Notes: generated by a model from the sequence alone, not told the origin. 64,000 nucleotides of DNA from DASQEH01 sp963765725 (GCA_963765725.1 CAVXXI010000001.1:1096902-1160901); one strand, 5' to 3'; counted from the stretch's first letter, positions 36,832 to 45,357 are shown. Program-made: numbers and translations.

Positions 36832-37503
36832 ATGACGAACCCGACACGACGAATCCACAAGCAGACGGTGCCCATGTTGAGCGAAGGCTCGCCGCCGACC
36901 GTCACCCCGGTTCTGGTGGCCGACCTGCTCGCCGAGGGAGAGCGGATGCCGGTCTACGTACATGTCATCGACCATCCCGACGCGCGCGTGCTCGTCGACA
37001 CCGGGATGACGGAGCTGCACCCGGCGGTGGCCGACATGGACCCGCGTTTGATGCCACTGAGCGCGCAGGCCGACTTCGACCTGGCCAGCATCGACGTCGT
37101 CGTCAACACGCACCTGCACTTCGACCACTGCGGCGGCAACCGCCTCTTCACAGGCAAGCCGATCTACGTCCAGGGCGCCGAGCTCGACGACGCACGCAGC
37201 GATGTCGACTACACGATCCCCGAGTGGGTCGACGCGCCCCACGTGCAGTACGTAGCCGTCGACGGCGAATTCGAGTTGCTGCCGGGGCTTCGGCTCGTCC
37301 CCGCACCGGGCCACACCCGAGGCTCGCAGCTCGTCGTCGTCGAGACGAGCGGGCGTCCGGTCGTCGTCTGCGGCGACACGGCGGTCTTCTCGTCCGACCT
37401 CGACGAGCCGCGATCCGAAGGCCAGCGGATCGTCCGCGCACTCGACCCCAAGGAGGTCTGGCTCTCTCACGAGCACACGCCCTGGCTGCCACCGGCTGAC
37501 TGA
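36832..37503 (+). CDS. Metallo-beta-lactamase fold lactonase (N-acyl homoserine lactonase-like)
   Basis: 223 aa. Zinc motif THLHFDHCGGN (HxHxDH), the third His in PAPGHTRGSQL, the bridging Asp in VVVCGDTAVF, and the last His near the C-terminus (SHEHTPW). The N-terminal VLVDTGMTELHP region matches AiiA/AttM-type lactonases, which open the ring of acyl-homoserine lactones and other lactones. An AGGAG Shine-Dalgarno precedes the ATG. Quorum-quenching is plausible but not shown by context. Confidence 0.83.
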   Translation: MTNPTRRIHKQTVPMLSEGSPPTVTPVLVADLLAEGERMPVYVHVIDHPDARVLVDTGMTELHPAVADMDPRLMPLSAQADFDLASIDVVVNTHLHFDHCGGNRLFTGKPIYVQGAELDDARSDVDYTIPEWVDAPHVQYVAVDGEFELLPGLRLVPAPGHTRGSQLVVVETSGRPVVVCGDTAVFSSDLDEPRSEGQRIVRALDPKEVWLSHEHTPWLPPAD

Positions 37504-37752
37504 CCAGCCGTCTGACCTGAGATACGAGACGAACCCTCCGGGACCCGATCATCGAGAAGGCGGTCGCAGTAGCCCACCCTCCCGTAGCGGCACGTCTTCC
37601 GAACGGAGCCCTTCGACAATGCGGGGAAGAATGTGCGCCTCACGGCGCGATGCAGGTCGGTAGGCGTAGGTTGCAGCCAGACAGGCGGAAGGAGCGACCA
37701 TGGCCGTCCGCCTACGGAGAATCCTTACTTGGTCGACTGGGCAGACTTCGCC

Positions 37753-38301
37753 GTGAAGCGGCTGAGCCTGGTGCTGCTGGGTACCCTGCTGCTGGCAGGG
37801 TGCTCGGCCCTCGGCGGAGGCTCCACCGTGGGGAGCCTGGGAACCTACACACCCGGCGCGCACCAATGCACCCCGATGCGCGGAGCCACGTCGCTGATCG
37901 AGGGCAGCAACGAGCTGCAGAACGCGGGCACGGACCCGGTCGTGATCACCAAGGTCGAGCTGGTTCATGCCGAGGGCTTCACCCTCAGCTCCGCCCGGCT
38001 GGGTCCGATCGGGCACCATGGCAAGCACGGCACTCTGATCATGGGCGTCCAGCCGGGAGGTGCCGAACCGGCCTTCCAATGGATGGTGGATGAGTCGGTG
38101 CCTGCTCTCGGAGCCGTCATCCAGCCAGGCCAGGATGTGAACCTGCTGCTGTTCCTCCACGCACCGCACTCGAACGGCTCGATGATGCCGCCCAGGGTGA
38201 CGTATCTCGAGAACGGCAACATACGAGTCTGGAACGGTGGTGAGACACTGACCACAGTGGCCGGCTCCAAGTGCCGGCGCAACATCACGGCACCCTCGTA
38301 G
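37753..38301 (+). CDS. Putative lipoprotein of unknown function
   Basis: 182 aa from GTG 37753: KRLSLVLLGTLLLAGCSALGGG is a lipoprotein signal with lipobox LLAGC. The mature part is beta-rich (NAGTDPVVITKVELVHAEGFTL, AVIQPGQDVNLLLFLHAP), like an immunoglobulin-like fold, with two further cysteines (HQCTP and GSKCRR) that may pair. No family recognised. The open frame extends 40 codons upstream, but the signal peptide fixes the start. The 250 bp before it hold no gene that I can see. Confidence 0.65.
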   Translation: MKRLSLVLLGTLLLAGCSALGGGSTVGSLGTYTPGAHQCTPMRGATSLIEGSNELQNAGTDPVVITKVELVHAEGFTLSSARLGPIGHHGKHGTLIMGVQPGGAEPAFQWMVDESVPALGAVIQPGQDVNLLLFLHAPHSNGSMMPPRVTYLENGNIRVWNGGETLTTVAGSKCRRNITAPS

Positions 38302-38510
38302 CATCCGCAGTCCGTCCCGCCTGGCCTCTGGTCCGCCGTCGGTGACGTGGGGAGCCATCCGGTGGTCATACCCGCGATCATCGCCGGCGGAGGGTAGTCG
38401 TGGGCTCGGTCGACATCGTCGCCTCCGCGGAGCGGCGTACGCCGTCTCGCGACCGACCATCGCGCCGAGGATCGGAGCTGCTCGAGGCGACCGATAGCGC
38501 CTGAGGCACG

Positions 38511-38585
38511 GACATCTCGCCCACTCGACCCGACATCTCCGCCCACTCGACCCCACATTCGCGACCAGTTGGCGCCCATCTCGCT
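38511..38585. repeat. Short tandem array of a 21-22 bp unit
   Basis: GACATCTCGCCCACTCGACC at 38511 is followed at 38532 by an almost identical copy (one extra C), and then by two diverged copies (ACATTCGCGACC, CCCATCTCGCTCG). The period of about 22 bp resembles the terminal arrays of the element at 21.7 kb, though the sequence differs. It lies in the otherwise gene-free stretch 38302-38617, in which I see no other feature. Confidence 0.6.
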
Positions 38586-38617
38586 CGTCGCCACCTACGC
38601 ATCGCCAACGACCTGCG

Positions 38618-39316
38618 TCAGGGCGACGACTCCGCGCCGGCTCCTGCGCCGAAGGGCGGCTTTCTGAGCAGGACCGCGGCGGCGAAAGCGAGCCACACCG
38701 ACATGAAGATCAGACTCGTGACCACGTCGCTCAGGTGGTGAGCCACCAGGTACATCCGAGCCATCCCCACCAGCAGCGGCACTACGGCTAGAGCCACGCA
38801 GAGCCATCGCCACCTTTCCGCTGCGTGCGCCAGATGAGCACCGCCAGCGCGCCGTACAGGGCGACGGAAGCAGCGACATGGCCGACGGGTAGCTGTGGCT
38901 CGGGTCGAGCCCGGGGTCGAGAATCCGGACAGGTGGCCGGTCGCGGCTCACCAGACTGACGGTGACCAGATAGGCGGCTATCTCGCCGAGGAGGGCGGCC
39001 GCGACGAAGACGACCGGACGGAGCTGGTGCTTCCAGAACCAGGTACCGAGCAGGAGGATCGCACCGAGTGTCACCACCGCCACCGTCTCACCGAGGAGGG
39101 TCACGACGTCGGCTACGTGGGTCAGCGTCCCGATCGGTCCGCCGCGAACTCTCTCTCCAGCCTGTTGTCCCCGTGGCCGACCGATCCATCGAGGGGTCCG
39201 GTCAACACCAGACCGACCGCCACGACGACCGCGACAAGGAGTACCCAGCCCGAGATGAGCACAGCGGTGGCGCGAAGCGCGTCGCGCCGCCCATCCGGGG
39301 CCCCGGGGCCGGTCAT
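38618..39316 (-). pseudogene. PAP2 family phosphatase, interrupted by three frameshifts
   Basis: The parts, read across three frames, form one PAP2 membrane phosphatase of about 230 aa. N-terminal helix: VLISGWVLLVAVVVAVGLVL, ending at ADRSG near 39132. Middle: TLTHVADVVTLLGETVAV to the catalytic KxxxxxxRP-like RDRPPVRILDPGL and SHSYPS near 38882. The next frame gives GHVAASVALYGALAVLIWR. After another shift near 38817 come VVPLLVGMARMYLVAHHLSDVVTS and the stop at 38618. The first two breaks fit a missing G in a G-run. Likely sequence error; function (lipid phosphate hydrolysis) is from family. Confidence 0.72.
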
Positions 39317-39359
39317 CCCTCTGACCGGGATCCTCGGGATCCGCCGACGGTGTCCGTGG

Positions 39360-39704
39360 TCAGCGCGAGCTCGCTTCCTCGGCCTCTTCCACGGTCAGCT
39401 CGGCTGCGGGGTCGGCCTCCAGACGCGCGTCGGGGATCGGACGGCCGCTGAGGACCGAGACCCCGTAGGTGCCGTCGTCCAGCCGCTGCTTCGCGCGTCT
39501 GACCGTGCGCAGCCGCTCGGCGAGGTCCTCCTCCACGAGTGCATCGGTGCCGCGGGCGGTGAGGTCCTGGCCCTGGTCCCCGCTGTCTCCCGGATCCTCG
39601 CCGCCAGTCCCGGTCGACGTGTCCGGCACGCCGAGCGAGCCCACCTGATCGCGCAGCCGTCGCTCTTCCGCCTCCAGCAGGGCGCGGGCTTGCTCGGTAT
39701 CCAT
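39360..39704 (-). CDS. DksA/TraR-like protein without zinc cysteines
   Basis: 114 aa. Coiled-coil N-terminal half (TEQARALLEAEERRLRDQVGSL, LAERLRTVRRAKQRLDDG) then the DksA-like end GTYGVSVLSGRPIPDARLEADPAAELTVEEAEE. In DksA this region reads GTYGxCxxCGxPI...C..C; here all four cysteines are replaced and the protein contains none. A good Shine-Dalgarno (GAGGAGG) precedes the ATG. The DxxDxA tip is not clear. A role in binding the RNA polymerase secondary channel is inference. Confidence 0.75.
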   Translation of the reverse strand: MDTEQARALLEAEERRLRDQVGSLGVPDTSTGTGGEDPGDSGDQGQDLTARGTDALVEEDLAERLRTVRRAKQRLDDGTYGVSVLSGRPIPDARLEADPAAELTVEEAEEASSR

Positions 39705-39769
39705 GTGGTCCTCCTCGACGCAGACGCACGGGCTCCGATACAGGCCCGTAGGGCTTTAAGGTACGCGCT

Positions 39770-40984
39770 ATGCAGTCCCCCCAGCCGCGGATCGCCACCC
39801 TGGTCCTGTGCACGCCCTCGGGAGACGTCATCGGCGGGCTCCCCCCGTTCCGGTCTCCGCTGCCGTGGTGGCAGGACGCGGCCAGCCTGGTCGAGCCGGT
39901 CAAAGACCGCTACGGGGTCGATGTCACGATCCTGCGGCTGCTGGACGCGAGCCTGCCGTCACCACCCGGTGGCTCGGTCACCTATCTCGCGGAGGTCGAC
40001 GAAGCCGACGCGCCGCGACTGCCCGTGTCGCCGTGGACCGGTGTGCTCTACACGCATCCGCTCAGGTTGCCGTACGCCGACCCGGGCGGCCCGAGCCGCG
40101 ACCTCGCCTGGGCCACCTCGGCACTGCAGGCGCTCGGCCTGCGACGACGTGGCCCGGCCGCGCAGGTTCGCACGTGGAACCTCTCCAGCCTGTGGCGCAT
40201 ACCACTCGAGCAGGGCGGCGCCGCCTGGCTGAAGTGCGTACCGCCGTTCTTCGCTCACGAGGCAGCCATGCTGGCTCAGCTGCAGGACGCCCCGGTGCCC
40301 CGACTACTCGCGAGCGACCACGGCCGGATGATCATGGCCGAGATCCCCGGCGACGACCAGTACGACGCAGGCGAACCGGCCCTGCGAGCCCTGATCTCCC
40401 TCCTGGTCGGACTGCAGGCCGAGTGGAGCGGACGGGTCGAGGCGCTGCTGTCCACCGGGCTGCCCGACTGGAGAGCTGACGCGCTGAATCAGGCCGTGGA
40501 ATCGGTGGTACGGCGCACCGAACCCGAACTTCTCGCACCGGACCGGCGGGCGCTAGGGCTGCTGGTGGACGGCTTGCCACAGCGGATGGCCGCAGTCGCG
40601 GAGTGCGGGATCGCCGACTCCCTCGTGCACGGCGACTTCGCTCCAGGCAACGCCCGCGGCCAGGGGGACCACCTCGTGCTGCTGGACTGGGGGGACTGCG
40701 GCGTCGGGCACCCCATGCTCGACCGATCCGCGTTCCTGGACCGCGTACCCGGACGGCTCGTCGAGCCTGTCCGAAAGCACTGGGACAGCGCGTGGCGGGT
40801 GGCCGCCCCCGGCTCGGAGCCCGAGCGTGCGGGCGAGCTGCTCGCCCCGGTCTCGGCGGCCCGGCAGGCCGTGATCTACCAGGGGTTCCTCGACCGGATC
40901 GAGCCGTCGGAGCATCCCTACCACAGCGGCGACCCGGCGCTGTGGCTCACCCGAGCGGCGGAGCTTCTCCGGCGGGTCAGATGA
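39770..40984 (+). CDS. Phosphotransferase family protein (APH/ChoK-like) with extra N-terminal region
   Basis: 404 aa. The C-terminal two thirds form an aminoglycoside-phosphotransferase/choline-kinase fold: LKCVPPFFAHEAAML, IMAEIPGDDQ, and the catalytic motif LVHGDFAPGNARG followed by VLLDWGDCGVGHPMLD. The first 120 residues (RIATLVLCTPSGDVIGGLPPF, YGVDVTILRLLDASLPSPPGG) resemble a degenerate NUDIX-like domain. Substrate unknown. TAAGGT 7 nt before the ATG suggests a leaderless message. It overlaps the convergent small gene by 8 bp. Confidence 0.8.
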   Translation: MQSPQPRIATLVLCTPSGDVIGGLPPFRSPLPWWQDAASLVEPVKDRYGVDVTILRLLDASLPSPPGGSVTYLAEVDEADAPRLPVSPWTGVLYTHPLRLPYADPGGPSRDLAWATSALQALGLRRRGPAAQVRTWNLSSLWRIPLEQGGAAWLKCVPPFFAHEAAMLAQLQDAPVPRLLASDHGRMIMAEIPGDDQYDAGEPALRALISLLVGLQAEWSGRVEALLSTGLPDWRADALNQAVESVVRRTEPELLAPDRRALGLLVDGLPQRMAAVAECGIADSLVHGDFAPGNARGQGDHLVLLDWGDCGVGHPMLDRSAFLDRVPGRLVEPVRKHWDSAWRVAAPGSEPERAGELLAPVSAARQAVIYQGFLDRIEPSEHPYHSGDPALWLTRAAELLRRVR

Positions 40985-41333
40985 GAGGACCCGACGTGTC
41001 GTCGTCCGAGACCTCGACGGGCGCGTGTCGGCGGATCACATCGAGCGCGGCGTCGGGGTCGTCCGGCGTCAGGAACGGGTGGACCCGCCGCCCGAGGTCG
41101 AGGATCAGCGCGACGCGCTTCGTCGGCCGGTTCCAGTCGAGGCTGGCCCAGTACCGCGGGTTGGCCGTCCCCCAGATCCGGCCGCGACCGCGGACGAGGC
41201 TCAGCCGAACCCGCCGCACCGCCCGGATGCGCGCGTACGGGATGCGCTTGGTACCCCACGGGAAGTAGTAGCCGCGGACGCGGATCTCGTCCTCGGCGCA
41301 GGTGACCCAGCCGTCGGTGTAGGTCACTGCCAC
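40977..41333 (-). CDS. Small PH-domain-like protein
   Basis: 118 aa from GTG 41333, which has GAGGAGG five bases upstream; that Shine-Dalgarno contains the stop of the SMP-30 gene. Beta-rich start (VTYTDGWVTCAEDEIRVRGYYFPWGTKRIPY) and RIRAVRRVRLS fit a bacterial PH-like (bPH) barrel. A stretch of charged residues ends the protein. Function unknown; it appears to be the last gene of the HTH-citrate synthase/SMP-30 operon. Confidence 0.6.
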   Translation of the reverse strand: MAVTYTDGWVTCAEDEIRVRGYYFPWGTKRIPYARIRAVRRVRLSLVRGRGRIWGTANPRYWASLDWNRPTKRVALILDLGRRVHPFLTPDDPDAALDVIRRHAPVEVSDDDTSGPLI

Positions 41334-41346
41334 GATCGCCTCCTCC

Positions 41347-42267
41347 TCAGCCGATCCCTGTGACGTTGACCCGCACGCTGTACAGGGTGCTTGTCGCCGT
41401 GATGAACAGCTGGTTGCGCTGGCTGCCCCCGAAGGTGAGGTTGGAGACGACCTCCGGCACCAGCAGCCTGCCCAGCAACTCGCCCTCGGGAGAGATGCAG
41501 TGGACACCGTCGTGCGCGGCGGCCCAGATCCTGCCCCCGTCGTCGATGCGCAGCCCGTCGAAGCTGCCTGCTGCGCAGTCGCACAGCACGTCACCGCCGC
41601 TCAGTCCGGCCTCGGTGACGCCGAAGCTGCGGATGTGCCTCTCCCGGGTGTCCGCGATGTACAGCGTCGTCTCGTCCGCGGAGAAGGCGAGCCCGTTCGG
41701 TCGCACGAAGTCGTCCGCGACGACCGCGAGCTCACCGGTGACCGGGTCCAGCCGGTAGACGTAGCAGCCGTCCTGCTCCGGGACCGCCTGGTGGCCCTCG
41801 TAGTCGCTGTCGATGCCGTAGCTCGGGTCGGTGAACCACAGCGAGCCGTCGGAGCGTTCGACGATGTCGTTCGGGCTGTTCAGGCGCCGCCCGGCGTAGC
41901 TGTCCGCGAGGACGCGCACACGGCCGTCGTGCTCGGTGCGGACCACGCGACGCTCGCCCTGCTCGCAGCTCACCAGGCGCCCACTGCGGTCGCGGGTGTG
42001 CCCATTGGCGAAGTTGGCGGGCGAGCGGAAGACGGACACGACGTTGCTGGTCTCGTCCCAGCGCAGCAGCCGATCGTTCGGGATGTCGCTGAAGACGAGG
42101 AACCGTCCCGCGGGGAAGTACGTCGGCCCCTCGAGCCAGCGTCCGCCGGTGAACAGGCGCTCGGTCCAGGCGTCACCGTCGACGGTCGCGAAGGCGGCGG
42201 AGTCGCGGGTGAACCGCGTCGGCATCGGCGCTGTCAGGCCCGGCGCCTCGCGCACGTCACTGGTCAC
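41347..42267 (-). CDS. SMP-30/gluconolactonase family protein
   Basis: 306 aa six-bladed propeller. WLEGPTYFPAGRFLVFSDIPNDRLLRWDE gives the metal Glu, NSPNDIVERSDGSLWFTDPSYGI the Asn/Asp metal ligands, and RPNGLAFSADETTLYIADT the last ligand region. Such enzymes hydrolyse sugar lactones. The GTG at 42265-42267 overlaps the stop of the HTH-citrate synthase gene (GTGA), so the two are translationally coupled and may share a pathway. An ATG 15 codons downstream is a weaker alternative. Confidence 0.88.
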   Translation of the reverse strand: MTSDVREAPGLTAPMPTRFTRDSAAFATVDGDAWTERLFTGGRWLEGPTYFPAGRFLVFSDIPNDRLLRWDETSNVVSVFRSPANFANGHTRDRSGRLVSCEQGERRVVRTEHDGRVRVLADSYAGRRLNSPNDIVERSDGSLWFTDPSYGIDSDYEGHQAVPEQDGCYVYRLDPVTGELAVVADDFVRPNGLAFSADETTLYIADTRERHIRSFGVTEAGLSGGDVLCDCAAGSFDGLRIDDGGRIWAAAHDGVHCISPEGELLGRLLVPEVVSNLTFGGSQRNQLFITATSTLYSVRVNVTGIG

Positions 42268-43526
42268 AGGAGCGATTCTCTCGGGTGGATCGCCCGCGGC
42301 CTGAGGCGGGTGGGGAACCGGTACTCCTCCATGGCGTGAGCGAGCCACCCTGCGATCCGCGAGACGGCGAAGATCGCCTCGCCCGCGCCCGCAACCATCC
42401 CCGCCGACCCGGTCAGGGCCGCCAACGCCAGGTCCACGTTGGTCGCGGGCAGTCGTGAGTGCTCGACGTGGCGGCGAACCGCGTCGGCCGCGTCGGCGAA
42501 CGGGTCGGCCGGGTACGCCTCACGCAGCTTCCTCAGCAGCGTCTCGCTCCGGGCGTCTGTGCCGCTGTAGGCGAGGTGCCCGACGCCCGGAATCGACTGG
42601 CTGCGCCGCAGCAAGGCGCCGATCACCCGGTCCGCCGACCCCTGGGCCACGATGCTGTGCAGAAGCTCCTCGGCCCGCCGCACGTCACCGCCGTGCCGGG
42701 GGCCACGCAGCACCCCCAGACCGGCGGTCACCACGGAGTACGGGTCGGCCTGCACCGAGGCCGCGACGCGGGCGGCCACCGTCGAGGCCGCGAGCTCGTG
42801 GTCAGCCAGCAGGACCATGGCGGAGTTCAGGAGGGCGATGTCGTGGGCACGCGGAGGCGTCGGTGCGAGCCTCGACCAGAGACGCTCGGCGACCCAGGCT
42901 CGGCCCGCACGGGGGCCGTCCGCCGGCGCAGCCGACAGCTCGTCGACGACACCCGCGGACGGCAGCGCCTCGACGACCGACGCGATCAGCCTCCGCGCCG
43001 TGAACGGCAGTGCGACCGGGTCGATGTTGGACCGCAGCGGGTCAGCTGCCGCGATCACGGTGACGATCACCTCGATGCGGTCGATGAGCGTCGCGTCCTC
43101 GGGAAGCTGGGCCTGAACCAGGCGTGCGGTCGCCAGCGATTCGCCGCCGCGTGGTCGCCACGGAAGGTCCGGCGCGGTCTGGCCGGTGAGCCAGAGTCGC
43201 TCCGCCACCTGCTCGTACGTAGAGGTCTGCGCCAGCTCGATCGCGTCGACCCCGCGATAGAAGGGTCGATCCTCGCCCAGCACCGTGACGGACGACTCGA
43301 TGGCGATCTCCTGATCGCGGTGATGGCGTGCACGCGTTCGCCGCAGCTCGTTGACCTCGCCTGCGTCGAAGAGGCTCCGCCGGCCCTCCTCGTCTCGCCT
43401 GCTGTGCAGCAGTCCGCGGCTGACGTACGAGTACAGCGTCTCGACCTTGATCCCCAACCGGCGGGCGGCCTCCGCGGCGGGAACCTCCTCCGGCTCGGCC
43501 CGCGCTCCGGTCCGATATTGATTCAT
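42264..43526 (-). CDS. Citrate/2-methylcitrate synthase-like protein with N-terminal MerR-type helix-turn-helix
   Basis: 420 aa. Residues 12-60 form a MerR-like HTH (VPAAEAARRLGIKVETLYSYVSRGLLHSRRDEEGRR). The rest is a citrate synthase fold: GVDAIELAQTSTYEQVAERLWLTG at the start, then AADPLRSN, LLNSAMVLLADHELAASTVAAR (catalytic-His region), LGVLRGPRHGG, and PGVGHLAYSGTDAR (second His). The fusion suggests an enzyme that also binds DNA, perhaps its own control region. The start codon lies inside an AT-rich palindrome and no Shine-Dalgarno is visible, so the message may be leaderless. Confidence 0.85.
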   Translation of the reverse strand: MNQYRTGARAEPEEVPAAEAARRLGIKVETLYSYVSRGLLHSRRDEEGRRSLFDAGEVNELRRTRARHHRDQEIAIESSVTVLGEDRPFYRGVDAIELAQTSTYEQVAERLWLTGQTAPDLPWRPRGGESLATARLVQAQLPEDATLIDRIEVIVTVIAAADPLRSNIDPVALPFTARRLIASVVEALPSAGVVDELSAAPADGPRAGRAWVAERLWSRLAPTPPRAHDIALLNSAMVLLADHELAASTVAARVAASVQADPYSVVTAGLGVLRGPRHGGDVRRAEELLHSIVAQGSADRVIGALLRRSQSIPGVGHLAYSGTDARSETLLRKLREAYPADPFADAADAVRRHVEHSRLPATNVDLALAALTGSAGMVAGAGEAIFAVSRIAGWLAHAMEEYRFPTRLRPRAIHPRESLL

Positions 43527-43541
43527 TGATCAATATTGATT
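43514..43541. promoter_or_regulatory. AT-rich divergent control region with repeated ATATTGATT and palindrome ATTGATCAAT
   Basis: In an otherwise GC-rich sequence, ATATTGATT occurs at 43515 and again at 43533, flanking the perfect 10-bp palindrome ATTGATCAAT (43525-43534). The palindrome covers the first codon of the HTH-citrate synthase, and the region lies 55 bp before the LeuA-like gene on the other strand. A DNA-binding protein sitting here would control both genes; the adjacent HTH-citrate synthase is the natural candidate. Confidence 0.55.
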
Positions 43542-43595
43542 GCACTGTCTGCGAGTGTCAACCTGCTGAAGGTAAGAGCGCGAAGGAGACCTGCG

Positions 43596-44840
43596 ATGCC
43601 CGAGATCCACGTCCTCGACGTCACCAACCGTGACGGTGTGCAGGCCGCGAGGACCGGCCTGTCCAAGTTCGGCAAGACCATGGTGAACTTCTACCTCGGC
43701 AAGCTGGGGGTGGCTCAGTCCGAGATCGGGTTCCCGTTCCTCGCTCACGAGCAGCCGTACGTCCGGGCGCAGACCCGCCTCGCCGCCGCCGGCGCCTTCG
43801 GCGACCTGCGGCTGTCCGGGTGGTGTCGTGGGGTGGCAGGGGACGTCGAGAAGGCACTCCCGTCGGGCCTGGAGCACTACAACCTCTCGATCTCGACCTC
43901 GGACTACATGATCCAGAACAAGTTCCGCGGTCGGCTCGACCGCGAGGCGATCGTCCGGGAGATGACGCAGGCGGTACGGCTGGCGAAGTCGGCGGGTGTG
44001 TCGACCGTCGGCGTGAACGCCGAGGACGGTTCGCGGACGAGTGACGGCTTCCTCGCCGAGTTCGCGCTGGCCGCCAAGGAGGCCGGCGCGAGCCGGGTCA
44101 GATACTGCGACACCATCGGAGGCGACACACCCGACCGGATCCGTGAGCGCTTCGCCAAGCTGGCCAGTGAGGTCGAGATGCCGCTGGAGACGCATTGCCA
44201 CAACGACCTGGGCCTGGCCGTCGCCAACTCGGTCTACGGCGCGTTGGGTGGTACCGATGCCGGCCAGGACGTCTGGATCAACACCTGCATCAACGGGATC
44301 GGTGAGCGTGCCGGCAACGCCGACCTGGTCTCCGTTCTGCTCGCGTTGCGTCATGGCTTCGGGCTCCCCGAGCGGCTGGCGGGCGACTACGGCATCGGCG
44401 ACCCCATCGACCTCACGTGGGCCCGCCGTTTCGCCCTGTGGGCGGGCTACGCACTGGGCTCGCCGCTTCCGCGCAACCAGGTGGGGACCGGCACCAACGC
44501 CTTCGCGCACGAGTCCGGTATCCATGCCGACGGCGCCCTCAAGGACCACGGGAACTACGAGCTGTACGACGAGCAGACCCTCGGTCCCTTCCCTGACGAC
44601 CATCACCGCCGCGCCGGACGGGTCGTCCTCACCGGAGAGTACGGCGGCAAAGCCGGCCTTCGGCACGTGTGCGAGGAGATCGGCGTGGAGCTCGTCGACG
44701 AGGAGACCGACCTCGTCCTGCAGGTCGTCCAGCTCTGTAACGCGATGACCGGCAAGCCGCTGACCGATGACGAGATCGGGCTGATCGCGGCCTACCCTGC
44801 GGCGATCGCCGAGCTCTTCCCCGGGCAGCTGCAGGCGTAG
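43596..44840 (+). CDS. Homocitrate synthase / 2-isopropylmalate synthase family protein (LeuA-like)
   Basis: 414 aa from ATG 43596 (GAAGGAG Shine-Dalgarno). DRE-TIM metallolyase features: N-terminal LDVTNRDGVQAAR (cf. DTTLRDGEQ), the metal-binding HxH in ETHCHNDLGLAVANS, GGTDAGQDVWINTCINGIGERAGNADL, and HESGIHADGALKDHGNYE. No C-terminal leucine regulatory domain, so it is not the housekeeping LeuA. It condenses acetyl-CoA with a 2-oxo acid; closest in length to homocitrate synthase (NifV-like). Shares a control region with the HTH-citrate synthase. Confidence 0.83.
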   Translation: MPEIHVLDVTNRDGVQAARTGLSKFGKTMVNFYLGKLGVAQSEIGFPFLAHEQPYVRAQTRLAAAGAFGDLRLSGWCRGVAGDVEKALPSGLEHYNLSISTSDYMIQNKFRGRLDREAIVREMTQAVRLAKSAGVSTVGVNAEDGSRTSDGFLAEFALAAKEAGASRVRYCDTIGGDTPDRIRERFAKLASEVEMPLETHCHNDLGLAVANSVYGALGGTDAGQDVWINTCINGIGERAGNADLVSVLLALRHGFGLPERLAGDYGIGDPIDLTWARRFALWAGYALGSPLPRNQVGTGTNAFAHESGIHADGALKDHGNYELYDEQTLGPFPDDHHRRAGRVVLTGEYGGKAGLRHVCEEIGVELVDEETDLVLQVVQLCNAMTGKPLTDDEIGLIAAYPAAIAELFPGQLQA

Positions 44841-44841
44841 G

Positions 44842-45357
44842 CTACCCCTCCTCCGACCCGGTGCCGCCGGCCTGGCATCGCCCCTGTAGTCGCTTGGTCA
44901 GCCGCATGAGATCGACCGGCGACGAGGTGTCGACCTCGACGCAGCACCCGATTCCCAGCGGCTGGAACTGCTCGGCGGCCTCGCGGATGCGGCCCAGGGT
45001 GGCCGAGTCGGGAGCGCGGTGCGGGCCGGAACGTGACCGGCCCGCGTAGCGTCGGACGGCGACGTCTGCGGGCACCCTGCAGAGGACCTCGACGACCTCG
45101 GCATTCTGCGCGAGCAGCAGCGACGACACCCGTTCGGTGTCTCGCTGCGGCGCGATCCAGATGTCGACCACCGCCAGTCCCCCGAGCTCACCCAGACGGG
45201 AGCTGAGCTCGGCCTCGGCAGCCATGCGCAGCTCGTACGCCCCCATCGTGTCGTCGGAGCGATACAGGCGCTCCTTGATCGAGTCCAGCGACAGGAACGG
45301 CACTCGCAGCGTCAGCGCGAGGGCCGCCCCGAGCGTCGTCTTGCCGGCACCGGGCAC
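44842..45357 (-). CDS. P-loop kinase-like ATPase (AAA_33 type), start uncertain
   Basis: 171 aa from the GTG at 45357: PGAGKTTLGAALAL is the Walker A, LSLDSIKERLYR follows, then AVVDIWIAP and RRYAGRSRSGPHR. It resembles small nucleotide/sugar kinases of the AAA_33 group; substrate unknown. The GTG removes the first Gly of the GxxxxGKT loop. The frame reads LVVVTGVPGAGKT without an ATG/GTG/TTG further up, so the true start is hidden (rare codon or an indel near 45360-45390). It lies just downstream of the DUF2237 gene. Confidence 0.7.
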   Translation of the reverse strand: MPGAGKTTLGAALALTLRVPFLSLDSIKERLYRSDDTMGAYELRMAAEAELSSRLGELGGLAVVDIWIAPQRDTERVSSLLLAQNAEVVEVLCRVPADVAVRRYAGRSRSGPHRAPDSATLGRIREAAEQFQPLGIGCCVEVDTSSPVDLMRLTKRLQGRCQAGGTGSEEG

